Origin: Lachnospiraceae bacterium
GTDB lineage: Bacteria; Bacillota; Clostridia; Lachnospirales; Lachnospiraceae
Assembly (NCBI GenBank): GCA_900771195.1
Contig: CAAGMZ010000018.1
Span: 1 to 64,000, forward strand
Length of the DNA stretch: 64,000 nt
Direction: 5' to 3'
Every line of letters begins with the position of its first letter. Position 1 is the stretch's first letter. The notes beneath the pieces are model-generated. The model made no database searches. It was not told the origin of the DNA and saw only the letters and a program-made list of their open reading frames with translations. The translations under genes and the position numbers were made by a program. Positions 43,229 to 51,667 of this stretch are shown in pieces.

Positions 43229-43909
43229 TCATTTTTCATCTTCAAATGTCACATCCACGCTTCCCATGTCGGCACGTATATCCATGTCACAGTCAATGAA
43301 ACCGCTTATTTCGGCATTCCCCATATCAAGCTCTGATTTGAAAGAACCTGAACATGTTCCTTTGTATTCAAAATCGCCGGCACTAAGGTCTGCGTTCACC
43401 GTAACAGCTGTTACATTTTTGCAGCGAACCGCCCCTGCACCACAATCAACCGAAAGCTTGTCAAAATTCACACCTGATATTGTTATGCTGCCGGCGTCGT
43501 TGCTTATGTCTGCATCATATTTCAGACTTTCGTCTGAAGGCACATATATTTTAAGGTAGCAGCCGCTCCATAATGTAATATTGAATTTCATAGTGTTCTC
43601 CGAACTTATTTTGAGAACGCCGTCTTTTACCGCACATGAAAATACATCATTCGACACAGCATACTCTATAGCATAAGTATCACCTGATATTATCTCGATA
43701 TTTTCCGCGTCGACATCAATTTCTATAGTGTCAAAAGCCTCTATTTCCTTATATTCCTGTTGATAGGCATAGTCAGTTACGAAATGTCCGTTGACAAGAC
43801 CTATCGGCGTAAACTTTCCGCCACACAGAAAACCTATTCCTAAAAGCGCTGCTCCAAGCACAAGGAACACTCCTGATATTATTCCCGTTACCGCAAAAAT
43901 TTTTTTCAT
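43229..43909 (-). CDS. DUF4097-type beta-solenoid membrane protein
   Basis: The 226-residue protein has an N-terminal membrane helix (about 7-29) and an outside domain of repeated short beta strands (AEISGFIDCDMDIRADMGSVDV), typical of DUF4097 proteins. Such proteins are often third in padR-DUF1700-DUF4097 operons linked to envelope stress. Its start overlaps the DUF1700 stop by four bases (ATGA), with GGGGG upstream. The biochemical function is unknown. Confidence 0.85.
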   Translation of the reverse strand: MKKIFAVTGIISGVFLVLGAALLGIGFLCGGKFTPIGLVNGHFVTDYAYQQEYKEIEAFDTIEIDVDAENIEIISGDTYAIEYAVSNDVFSCAVKDGVLKISSENTMKFNITLWSGCYLKIYVPSDESLKYDADISNDAGSITISGVNFDKLSVDCGAGAVRCKNVTAVTVNADLSAGDFEYKGTCSGSFKSELDMGNAEISGFIDCDMDIRADMGSVDVTFEDEK

Positions 43910-44489
43910 TTTGCCGCCCCCTTCTTCTTTCTGTCTGAAATAGCGTTACACAACCTGCCGACGAGCATTATGAAAAGAACCGTAAGCATCATAAGAATAA
44001 CGCCTGCAGCAATCATAGGGAATCCTCCCCCGACAGCTACCATACCATTACCCGGACTCATAAAGGCAGTCACAATGCCAACGCCACTTATGATTGCCCC
44101 TCCAAGCATAAATGCTATGGATGAAACCGCCACAACAAACGCTATAACAAATAACACGGCAATAATACATATTGCAACCACGAGAAGACTGAGCCATAAG
44201 GGCAATCCAATAATGGCAACCGCCACAAAAAGTCCCACGGGAATTCCTTTCTTTCTGGGTTTTTCCACATATATATCCGACGGATTCTTTCCTCGATATT
44301 CCGCAATCACGCTTTTGGCAATATCCTCAGGGTTGCCCAGTTCCACAATCACATCCTGTTCCTTGTCCGGTCCTGCATCAGCAAAATACTCCGAATAGTA
44401 TTCCATCACGTTATTGTACTCATCTGCCGGAATCTCTTTCCTTATGTAATGTAAGTGCTGAGTTTTTCCAGATATTCATCCTTGTTCAT
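43906..44489 (-). pseudogene. DUF1700 membrane protein gene with 5-bp frameshift
   Basis: ATG 44489 has a perfect GGAGGAAATCAGA site and starts MNKDEYLEKLSTY, then meets TAA after two more codons. Removing one copy of the tandem TTACA (minus strand; 44454-44445) restores LSTYIRKEIPADEYNNVMEY and the whole DUF1700 frame, with DUF1700-type start, four hydrophobic helices and a basic end. The downstream part (ATG 44409, 167 codons) is still open and could be made by reinitiation. The change may be recent decay, a slippage-based switch or an assembly error. It lies between padR and the DUF4097 gene and overlaps both. Confidence 0.75.
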
Positions 44490-44802
44490 TCTGATTTCCT
44501 CCATACAAAATCATGTCAAGCTTCGCCTTAAATCCGTTCCATTCATCAAGGTAGAAATCAAGCTTGCTGCGTCCGGCAGGGGTTATAGCGTAATACCTCC
44601 TGTTGCGTCCCTGATAAGCCATATCATATGCCGTCAGGCATCCATCCTTCTGAAGTCTCCTTAAGACCGGGTAAAGCGTGCTTTCAGATACATTGACAAT
44701 CTCCTTGATTTTCTGTGTCAGCACATATCCATATGTGTCTCCGTGACTCAAAACAGCCAGGACGCAGGCATCAAGAAGAGTTGAGCCAAGCTGAAATACC
44801 AT
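44476..44802 (-). CDS. PadR-family transcriptional regulator
   Basis: The 108-residue protein is a short PadR repressor: a winged helix (LSHGDTYGYVLTQKI, SESTLYPVLRRLQKDGCL, RRYYAITPAGRSKL) and a brief dimerisation helix. It heads an operon with DUF1700 and DUF4097 genes, a layout in which PadR commonly represses its own operon. AGGAG lies seven bases before the ATG. A perfect palindrome just upstream, at 44826-44846, is the likely operator. Confidence 0.93.
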   Translation of the reverse strand: MVFQLGSTLLDACVLAVLSHGDTYGYVLTQKIKEIVNVSESTLYPVLRRLQKDGCLTAYDMAYQGRNRRYYAITPAGRSKLDFYLDEWNGFKAKLDMILYGGNQNEQG

Positions 44803-44825
44803 GCTCTCATCTCCTATTTTAAATA

Positions 44826-44846
44826 ATATTATATGTCATATAATAT
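44826..44846. promoter_or_regulatory. perfect palindromic operator for PadR
   Basis: ATATTATATG, one base, then its exact complement. It begins 24 bases upstream of the padR ATG and directly follows the -10 box, so bound protein would block transcription. The ATGT-type half sites fit known PadR preferences. Confidence 0.7.
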
Positions 44847-44857
44847 GTTGTGGCCAT

Positions 44858-44886
44858 ATAATGTCACTTCATAAATATGGTGTCAA
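44858..44886 (-). promoter_or_regulatory. promoter for padR operon
   Basis: TTGACA, 17 bp, CATTAT on the minus strand. The perfect palindrome starts about 12 bases downstream of the -10. Confidence 0.6.
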
Positions 44887-44958
44887 CAAATAATATGCTG
44901 TAAGTGCCGAAAAAAAATTGCAAAGCACCGGAAAGTTAAAAAAAATAGCAGTCAACTG

Positions 44959-44987
44959 TTGTTTTCCCTTATTTGTAATGGTAAAAT
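44959..44987 (+). promoter_or_regulatory. promoter for DapL-like aminotransferase gene
   Basis: TTGTTT, 17 bp, TAAAAT on the plus strand, 35 bases before the ATG. Confidence 0.6.
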
Positions 44988-45022
44988 ACCCTTTGTATTA
45001 ATTTACAAGAGAGGAATTATTT

Positions 45023-46180
45023 ATGCAGTTTTCAAAAAGACTTGACTTATTTGGCGACGAAATTTTTGCCGCCCTGAACGAAAAGCGCCTTGAATTAGAG
45101 AAAAACGGAAAGAAAATATACAACATGAGTGTCGGAACTCCTGACTTTAAGACACCTGAGCATATTAAAAAGGCTCTTATCGATGCTGCCTGTGATGACA
45201 ACAGCTGGAAGTACAGCCTGAGAGATCTCCCCGAGCTTCTGCAGGCAGTATGTGACTATTATCTGAAGCGTTTCGGGGTTACCATCACGCCTGACATGGT
45301 AATGTCGGTATACGGAAGCCAGGAGGGAATGGGACACCTGGGGATGGCGCTGTGCGATGAAGGAGACACTGTTCTTCTTCCTGACCCGTGCTACCCTGTT
45401 TTTGCTGCAGGAAGTCTTCTTGGCGGGGCTGTTCCCTATTATTATCCTCTCACTGCAGAACATGATTTTCTCCCATATGTCAGAGACATCCCTGAGGATG
45501 TTGCCCGGAAAGCCAAATACATGGTCGTTTCGCTTCCATCGAACCCTGTCGGAAGCATCGCCACACCCGGCCTGTATGAAGAAATCGTAACTTTTGCCCA
45601 AAAATACGACATTCTCGTTATACATGACAATGCGTACAGCGATATTATTTTTGACGGAGCGTATGGAGGAAGCTTTCTGTCAACTCCCGGTGCCAAAGAT
45701 ATCGGCGTTGAATTTTTCAGCCTTTCCAAATCATTCAATGTAACAGGTGCCAGAATAAGCTTTCTTATAGGTCGTCCGGATGTGATTGCAGCTCTCAGGA
45801 AACTTCGGAGTCAGATTGACTTCGGAATGTTCATTCCGCTTCAGAAAGCAGCAATTGCGGCGCTTACAGGACCACTTCAAAGCGTAAAAGACCAGTGTAA
45901 GATGTATGAAGACAGACGAAACGCTCTCTGCGACGGGCTAAGAAATATTGGCTGGGAACTTCCCAACGGCAAAGGCACTATGTTTGTCTGGGCCAGAATT
46001 CCCGGAGACCGCACAGACAGCATGGCTTTCTGCATGGAGCTTATGGAAAAAGCAGGCGTCATTGTGACCCCCGGTGCAAGCTTCGGCCCTCACGGAGAGG
46101 GATATGTAAGATTTGCTCTTGTACTTCCGCCGGACAAGATTACGGAGGCTGTACAGGCAATTAAAGACAGCGGAATTTAA
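45023..46180 (+). CDS. class I/II aminotransferase, LL-diaminopimelate aminotransferase-like
   Basis: The 385-residue PLP enzyme has MSVGTPDFKTP near 35, the substrate/PLP segment LPSNPVGSIA near 175, HDNAYSD near 205 and the Schiff-base lysine in FSLSKSFNVTGARI near 240. The overall layout resembles LL-diaminopimelate aminotransferase (DapL) or related aspartate aminotransferases. The nearby asd gene on the opposite strand supports a diaminopimelate role, but specificity cannot be read from sequence. AGAGAGGAATT precedes the ATG. Confidence 0.85.
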   Translation: MQFSKRLDLFGDEIFAALNEKRLELEKNGKKIYNMSVGTPDFKTPEHIKKALIDAACDDNSWKYSLRDLPELLQAVCDYYLKRFGVTITPDMVMSVYGSQEGMGHLGMALCDEGDTVLLPDPCYPVFAAGSLLGGAVPYYYPLTAEHDFLPYVRDIPEDVARKAKYMVVSLPSNPVGSIATPGLYEEIVTFAQKYDILVIHDNAYSDIIFDGAYGGSFLSTPGAKDIGVEFFSLSKSFNVTGARISFLIGRPDVIAALRKLRSQIDFGMFIPLQKAAIAALTGPLQSVKDQCKMYEDRRNALCDGLRNIGWELPNGKGTMFVWARIPGDRTDSMAFCMELMEKAGVIVTPGASFGPHGEGYVRFALVLPPDKITEAVQAIKDSGI

Positions 46181-46227
46181 CTTACAGAAAAGTCCGAATA
46201 AAAATCATCAGATTCTTTTTATGTCAA

Positions 46228-46273
46228 AAAACCGGAACACCTCGCAAACCAAATCCGCAGGTGTTCCGGTTTT
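46228..46273. terminator. bidirectional terminator
   Basis: AAAACCGGAACACCT and AGGTGTTCCGGTTTT form a perfect 15-bp stem with A/T tails. It separates the convergent aminotransferase gene and asd. Confidence 0.88.
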
Positions 46274-46290
46274 AAATAATAAAGCTGTAA

Positions 46291-47376
46291 TTATTTAGCT
46301 GTTATATAGTTCTGTGCAACAAGTGTCTCTGCTGAAAGAACAGCTCCGCCTGCAGCTCCTCTTATAGTATTATGTGAAAGTCCCACAAACTTCCAGTCAA
46401 ATACAGTATCTTCGCGGAGTCTTCCGATTGATACTCCGAATCCGTTCTCATAATTTACATCGAGAGCAATCTGAGGCCTGTTATCTTCCTCAAGATACTG
46501 GATAAAATGCTTGGGAGCGCTGGGAAGATTAAGCTTCTGGGGAAGTCCTGAAAAGCTTCTCCACTTCTCAAGTATTTCTTCCTTAGTAGGTTTTTTGTTA
46601 AAGTTAACGAAAACTGCTGCCGTATGTCCGTAAAGAACAGGAACTCTGATGCACTGTGTGGTAATAACAGGAAGCTTTGCCTTCTCTATATGTCCGTCCA
46701 CAAGCTTACCCATAAGCCTTAACGGCTCCTGTTCGCTTTTCTCTTCTTCTCCTGCAATGTAAGGAATAATATTGCCTTCCATCTCAGGCCAGTCCTTAAA
46801 GTTCTTGCCCGCACCGGAGATTGCCTGATATGTGGTCGCAACAACAAGCGTAGGCTCGTACTCCCTGAGTGCATAAATGGCAGGTGTATAGCTCTGGATT
46901 GAACAGTTAGGCTTAACTGCTATAAATCCTCTCTTGGTTCCAAGTCTCTTTTTCTGATATTCGATAAGGCCGTAATGCTCAGGATTAATCTCGGGAACTA
47001 CCATCGGAACATCTTCTGTCCAACGGTGTGCACTGTTGTTGGATACAACAGGAGTCTCTGTCTTAGCGTAATCTTCCTCAATTTTCTTGATTTCTTCCTT
47101 GCTCATGTCAACTGCACTGAACACAAAATCAACCTGTGAAGCAACTGTTTCAACATCGTTTACATTGTAAATTACCATGTCCTTCACAGCCTCGGGAATC
47201 GGTGTATCCATTTTCCATCTGTCACCGACAGCCTCTGCGTATGTCTTTCCGGCTGAGCGGGGACTTGCTGCCACTACAGTAACCTCAAACCAGGGATGAT
47301 TTTCAAGCAGAGATATGAATCTCTGACCTACCATACCGGTTGCTCCCAGTATGCCGACCTTCAACTTCTTTTCCAT
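46291..47376 (-). CDS. asd: aspartate-semialdehyde dehydrogenase
   Basis: This 361-residue enzyme makes aspartate semialdehyde, the branch point to lysine, diaminopimelate, threonine and methionine. The NADP loop GILGATGMVGQRF is at the start, the catalytic Cys is in VKPNCSIQSY near 160 and the acid/base His lies in IRVPVLYGHTA near 250. The longer size and motifs place it in the archaeal/fungal-like group. It lies 15 bases behind the deacetylase-fold lipoprotein gene and probably shares its promoter. Confidence 0.96.
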   Translation of the reverse strand: MEKKLKVGILGATGMVGQRFISLLENHPWFEVTVVAASPRSAGKTYAEAVGDRWKMDTPIPEAVKDMVIYNVNDVETVASQVDFVFSAVDMSKEEIKKIEEDYAKTETPVVSNNSAHRWTEDVPMVVPEINPEHYGLIEYQKKRLGTKRGFIAVKPNCSIQSYTPAIYALREYEPTLVVATTYQAISGAGKNFKDWPEMEGNIIPYIAGEEEKSEQEPLRLMGKLVDGHIEKAKLPVITTQCIRVPVLYGHTAAVFVNFNKKPTKEEILEKWRSFSGLPQKLNLPSAPKHFIQYLEEDNRPQIALDVNYENGFGVSIGRLREDTVFDWKFVGLSHNTIRGAAGGAVLSAETLVAQNYITAK

Positions 47377-47391
47377 CTTTTTGTTCTCCTA

Positions 47392-48738
47392 TTATTTTAC
47401 TTTCTGATATGTGGCAAATTCATAACCCTTTGACCTGATTCCGTCAATCATATCGCCAAGCATTGCCCGGTTAGTGGTCGAAGAACCGCTCAAAAGATAT
47501 ATGGCACCTCCGTGCACCTTATTCAATGCGTTCTCAAGCGCTTCAGCCAAATCCGGCTGATTTCCTGCGTCCCAGTCCGCATACGCAAAGCTCCAGAATA
47601 CTGTCCTGTAACCCTTACTCTGCGCCAGTGCGAGGGCCTGCTCCGAAAAGCACCCTGAGGGTGTCCTGAAAAGATACATTTCATATCCGTAATTGTCACG
47701 GACATAATTGTACAATGTATCCATCTCATTTGTCAAATCATTTACGGACAAATCAGTGATTTCCCTGCCGCTTGCCGTGTAATTGCCAAGAACATGTCCC
47801 TCGTCAATAATCCTTTGTACTATTTCGGGATTTTTCCGAACATAGTCAAGCGTCACAAAAAATACTGCACTTACGCCCCTGTCCTTCAATATGTCAAGCA
47901 TGGCTTCCGTATTCCCCGCCTCGGAAAATTCATTGAAGGTCAGCCATACATATCCGCTGTCAGGCTGTATGAAGTCGACGGCAAATTTGCCGTACAATCC
48001 CGTGTAATACCCAATCTCAGGCCTGTTGGTATCAGGATCAACATTATTGCCGATACCGTAATAGACAGTCTTGCTTTCATATTCTTCAACGGATGTCACA
48101 TCCTCATCGGCTCCGTAATTCATATATTTGGAATAATTTATGACAGGTTCATTACCATCAGGAACCTTTCCGTATTCAACAACGTGAACATTGAATTCGG
48201 CAACGGAACAGTTGTTGTATGTATCTTTAGCTATAATCTCGCCCTTGTATTCGCCAATCTCGGTAAAAGTAAGGTCCGACATCATAGTCTTGTCCCTGTC
48301 AGCCTTTGTCATGTCATCCGAAAAACCATAGTCAAAATCAGATTCATCCGTTACATCTCCGACAACATCCTCAAGCTTCACCGTTCCTCCCTGCTCAAGA
48401 TATATGTCCTCACTCTTAAGAGTTATCCTTGGCGCCTTAAGGTCCGTAACTATCACGTTAAAATATTTTACGCTGTCCCTGTATGTGACGGAAGCCCTGT
48501 ATGTACCCATTCTGTCCTTATTAACAGCCGACAGGTCTATCTGCATCTCATCCATAATGCCGGATGATGCACGCACATAATCTGACATATCCGTACTGAG
48601 AGGGTCACCCACAGACACTTTAACATCATTGGTTATAAGATTGATTGCATAATCTCCGCAGCCGGAAAGCATAAACATTGTTCCTGAAAGAACAGCCGCG
48701 GCAGCAATTATTTTCCCTGGTTTATTTACATTTTTCAT
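47392..48738 (-). CDS. lipoprotein with Ig-like repeats and inactive polysaccharide-deacetylase fold
   Basis: The 448-residue precursor has a signal peptide with lipobox LSGC near 25, two Ig-like beta segments (about 30-200) and a NodB-type deacetylase fold at about 255-445. The usual TFDDG is TFNEF here and the metal-binding HxxxH is GNYTASG, so the two His and one Asp ligands are missing; RTPSG replaces RxPYG. It therefore looks like a binding pseudoenzyme. ATG 48738 has GGTGG seven bases upstream. asd follows in the same operon. Possible roles include cell-wall or glycan binding. Confidence 0.82.
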   Translation of the reverse strand: MKNVNKPGKIIAAAAVLSGTMFMLSGCGDYAINLITNDVKVSVGDPLSTDMSDYVRASSGIMDEMQIDLSAVNKDRMGTYRASVTYRDSVKYFNVIVTDLKAPRITLKSEDIYLEQGGTVKLEDVVGDVTDESDFDYGFSDDMTKADRDKTMMSDLTFTEIGEYKGEIIAKDTYNNCSVAEFNVHVVEYGKVPDGNEPVINYSKYMNYGADEDVTSVEEYESKTVYYGIGNNVDPDTNRPEIGYYTGLYGKFAVDFIQPDSGYVWLTFNEFSEAGNTEAMLDILKDRGVSAVFFVTLDYVRKNPEIVQRIIDEGHVLGNYTASGREITDLSVNDLTNEMDTLYNYVRDNYGYEMYLFRTPSGCFSEQALALAQSKGYRTVFWSFAYADWDAGNQPDLAEALENALNKVHGGAIYLLSGSSTTNRAMLGDMIDGIRSKGYEFATYQKVK

Positions 48739-48777
48739 CATATGACCACCAAAATATACATTTTTCACGGTAATCAC

Positions 48778-48806
48778 ATGATAACAGATTTTCGTCTGAA
48801 AGACAA
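48778..48806 (-). promoter_or_regulatory. promoter for deacetylase-fold lipoprotein and asd
   Basis: TTGTCT, 17 bp, TATCAT on the minus strand, downstream of the DUF2156 stop. A small CAGA/TCTG hairpin lies within the spacer. Confidence 0.55.
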
Positions 48807-48818
48807 TTCCAAATACTT

Positions 48819-49715
48819 CTATAAAGTTTTCACTGCATAATATTTATCACACATCATCACCGGTCTGTAGGAAAGCTTTGCGCGCCTGAGTCCCTCAATT
48901 CCTACATCATCTTCCCTGTTTACATAGGTAAAACCGGCAAGTTCATTGGCCGCAAACTGCTGATTTATGGCCTGGTACAGTCCCGGAATATCCTCATAGG
49001 CTTTTTCAAAATGCGTGACAAACGTATCCCGGCTTACTGGCTCTCCGAAAGTGAACGCAACAACCTTCCCATCAATCCTTATAAGTCCTCCCCTGAAATC
49101 AAATATGTCATAAGCATCAAAGGCCCTGTCTATGACATGAAGCTCCTCCCTGAACTCATCATCATCCTCACCCTTCAACGCTGCCCACTCATTCTTCATC
49201 TGACGGCATTCCTCAATGTTTTCCCTGCCTATCCTTTCATATGTGAAATCATATGTCTTAAGAAACTTATTAAGATGATTTTTCTTGCCGTGGAGTTTGG
49301 AGCCTGACAAGGTAATCAGGCTTTCTGTCAGGTAAATATAGTCACTGAAGCTTCTGTCATAACCAAATTCAAGCTGCCCGACCATGTCACTGCCCAGCCT
49401 GTGCACCATTTCATCGGAAATGTTGCTTATCATCATTTTTTCACCGGTCTGTCTTGCATCCTCTTCTATGTCATTTATAAACCTTTCCGGGTCTTCCGGC
49501 AGTTCAAGCGGAGAATAGTGGGCAATCACGGACCCTTCTGCCTTATTAATGCTCCTGTATAAAAGAACATCATCATAAATGGTGTACCTGATGTCCTCAC
49601 CCTCGTTCCAGAAACACACATTGGCAGGTGCAAATTCACAATTCTTCGTATCAGCCTTTAAAGTATATTTTTTAATTGTATCAAGGTCATCGTATGTTAT
49701 CTTTTTGAATTCCAT
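48819..49715 (-). CDS. DUF2156 (LPG-synthetase C-terminal-like) acyltransferase
   Basis: The 298-residue protein is a double-GNAT-like DUF2156 member: LHGKKNHLNKFLKTY near 140 and FTFGEPVSRDTFVTHFEKAY near 220 are typical. Relatives of MprF's C-terminal domain use aminoacyl-tRNA to modify phosphatidylglycerol, but soluble forms like this lack membrane helices and have unknown acceptors. ATG 49715 with GGAGAG upstream is preferred over a TTG at 49730. It is the last gene of the sulfur-metabolism operon and starts 11 bases after the GNAT gene. Confidence 0.88.
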   Translation of the reverse strand: MEFKKITYDDLDTIKKYTLKADTKNCEFAPANVCFWNEGEDIRYTIYDDVLLYRSINKAEGSVIAHYSPLELPEDPERFINDIEEDARQTGEKMMISNISDEMVHRLGSDMVGQLEFGYDRSFSDYIYLTESLITLSGSKLHGKKNHLNKFLKTYDFTYERIGRENIEECRQMKNEWAALKGEDDDEFREELHVIDRAFDAYDIFDFRGGLIRIDGKVVAFTFGEPVSRDTFVTHFEKAYEDIPGLYQAINQQFAANELAGFTYVNREDDVGIEGLRRAKLSYRPVMMCDKYYAVKTL

Positions 49716-49726
49716 AATCTCTCCGT

Positions 49727-50281
49727 TCAAAACGGTATGAAACCGCTTATTTGTGATGGTATACCATCGTCCTTAAAACTGCACAAAAGCGCATTTTCCG
49801 CACCATACAGTTCTTTGGGAGCTGACACCGTTTCTCGTGCTTCTTCCCATTCCACAAATTTCAATATCCCCGCATTGTCAGGCACAAGAAAATCATTTTT
49901 TCCTGCTTCAAGCGAAGCCCTGCCGGTAAATCCAAGGTTATTGTAATATTTTATGAGTTCCTCTTCTGCCGGTATCAGAAATGCATAGTCTGCCCCGGAC
50001 TTTCTGCAAAGCTTAAGTGCTTCACATATAAGTGAGCTCATTATGCCTTTTCTGCGATACTGCGGCAAAGTAGCCAGTGCGTAAAGATAAATGGCTGTTC
50101 CATTATTCATCGGAACCATATAAAGCGATGATACCACCGTTAATTCATCCCGATACACAAGTACATTCTCCGCCCGGCAGACATCAAGAAATCTGTCTAT
50201 AAGTTCATCTTCATCCCCAAAGCAGACTTTCCATATTTTTTTGAGTTGTTCATTATCATCCTTGCAGGCTGTGCTGATCAT
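49727..50281 (-). CDS. GNAT-family acetyltransferase
   Basis: The 184-residue protein has the acetyl-CoA loop LPQYRRKGIMSSLI near 73 and the IKYYNNLGF segment near 110 of GNAT enzymes. The substrate is unknown. Its start lies inside the last 26 bases of the MATE gene, with GGAGATGG upstream, indicating one transcript. It may acetylate a small amine related to the operon's amino acid chemistry; this is a guess. Confidence 0.88.
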   Translation of the reverse strand: MISTACKDDNEQLKKIWKVCFGDEDELIDRFLDVCRAENVLVYRDELTVVSSLYMVPMNNGTAIYLYALATLPQYRRKGIMSSLICEALKLCRKSGADYAFLIPAEEELIKYYNNLGFTGRASLEAGKNDFLVPDNAGILKFVEWEEARETVSAPKELYGAENALLCSFKDDGIPSQISGFIPF

Positions 50282-51626
50282 TTGGCACCATCTCCTTCAT
50301 TGCCGACGCGCATATCGGTATTGCCAGAATAAAAGAAAGCACATCTGCCACCGACTGCGCCATTTCAATTCCGGCAAGCTTCATAAGTGCTCCCATCACA
50401 AAAAGTGCAGGGATAAACATTATTCCCTGTCTTGCCATAGCTATTATTGTTGCCCTGAATGTCTTCCTTGTGTTCTGCAGGAACATATTGCACATAACAA
50501 CAAAGCCTGACAGCGGCATCGTGATGCACTGGTACCGCAGTGCTTCGGTACCTATTCTGATAAGCTCTGCATCATCCTTTCTGAACACTTTTACAACCGG
50601 TTCAGCCCACACATAACCGCAGAAGCCTATGAGCGTCATCGCTACTGTCGCAACGATAACGCAGAACCTGAACGCTTCCTTCACTCTGTCATAGAGTCTG
50701 GCGCCGTAATTGAATCCGCACACCGGCTGAAATCCCTGCCCGAAACCGATAAGTGCCGAGCCTGCTATCATCGTAATCCTTGTAACCACCGAAAATGCAG
50801 CTATAGCTGAGTCTCCGTAAGGTTTAGCGGCATGGTTAAGACATATGGTGGCAATGCTCATAAGCCCCTGTCTTGCAAGAGAAGGCACTCCTCCGGCGAA
50901 TATCTCTCTGAATTTTTCCCATGACATGTGATAATTCTGCCAGCGGATTTTTACGCCATCCTTTTGACCGCTTAATATTAACAATATGACAAAACCTACT
51001 GCCTGTGATATTGCAGTGGCCGCGCTTGCCCCTGTTATGCCCATCCCGAAGCCGAATATAAACAACGGATCAAGACCTACATTAAGAAGCGCACCGGCGG
51101 CAATTCCAATTACTGCCAACTGTGCATTTCCCTGCATCCTCATAATATTGTTGAGTACAAAGCTTCCCATTATGAATGGTGTGGCGATAAGAATATATCT
51201 GAAATATCTGACAGCCTCAGGCATTATTGTATCAGTAGCTCCAAGTGCACGCAGCAAGGGTTTCATAAATATTGTTCCAAAAACACCTATGAATATTCCT
51301 GTGAATACAGCCGTAAAAAAACCTGCTGATGCCATATTCTCTGCTTTGTCAATATTTCTTTTGCCCAATTCTCTTGATATGTAGTTTCCGGAGCCATGGC
51401 CGAAGAAAAAAGAAATCGCCTGTACCAGTGCCATGTATGAAAAAACTATACCGACTGCCCCGGTAGCCTGCGTGCTTATTTTCCCCACAAAAAAAGTATC
51501 TGCCATATTATAAAATGCAGTGACAAGCATGCTTGCTATTGACGGAACAGCCATACTGCACACAAGCCTTCTGACCGGTGCGGTAGTCATTCTTATGTAT
51601 TTATTTTCCTGTGCCGAATTACCCAT
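50256..51626 (-). CDS. MATE-family efflux transporter
   Basis: The 456-residue protein has twelve membrane helices in two six-helix halves. MAVPSIASMLVTAFYNMADTFFVGK in two parts starts the first, and GVPSLARQGLMSIA the second, both typical of MATE cation antiporters. ATG 51626 with GAGG upstream is preferred. It lies between the PatB-like lyase and the GNAT gene, so it may export sulfur amino acids or a toxic by-product, but a drug substrate is equally possible. Confidence 0.93.
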   Translation of the reverse strand: MGNSAQENKYIRMTTAPVRRLVCSMAVPSIASMLVTAFYNMADTFFVGKISTQATGAVGIVFSYMALVQAISFFFGHGSGNYISRELGKRNIDKAENMASAGFFTAVFTGIFIGVFGTIFMKPLLRALGATDTIMPEAVRYFRYILIATPFIMGSFVLNNIMRMQGNAQLAVIGIAAGALLNVGLDPLFIFGFGMGITGASAATAISQAVGFVILLILSGQKDGVKIRWQNYHMSWEKFREIFAGGVPSLARQGLMSIATICLNHAAKPYGDSAIAAFSVVTRITMIAGSALIGFGQGFQPVCGFNYGARLYDRVKEAFRFCVIVATVAMTLIGFCGYVWAEPVVKVFRKDDAELIRIGTEALRYQCITMPLSGFVVMCNMFLQNTRKTFRATIIAMARQGIMFIPALFVMGALMKLAGIEMAQSVADVLSFILAIPICASAMKEMVPNDQHSLQG

Positions 51627-51667
51627 AAAGCCTCTATACTTTTTTATTATTGTATGGAAATCTTTCC

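Noticed and set aside
47794..48567. Plus-strand open frame of 257 codons
   Set aside because: It is antisense to the deacetylase-fold lipoprotein, has no ribosome site and no recognisable domain.
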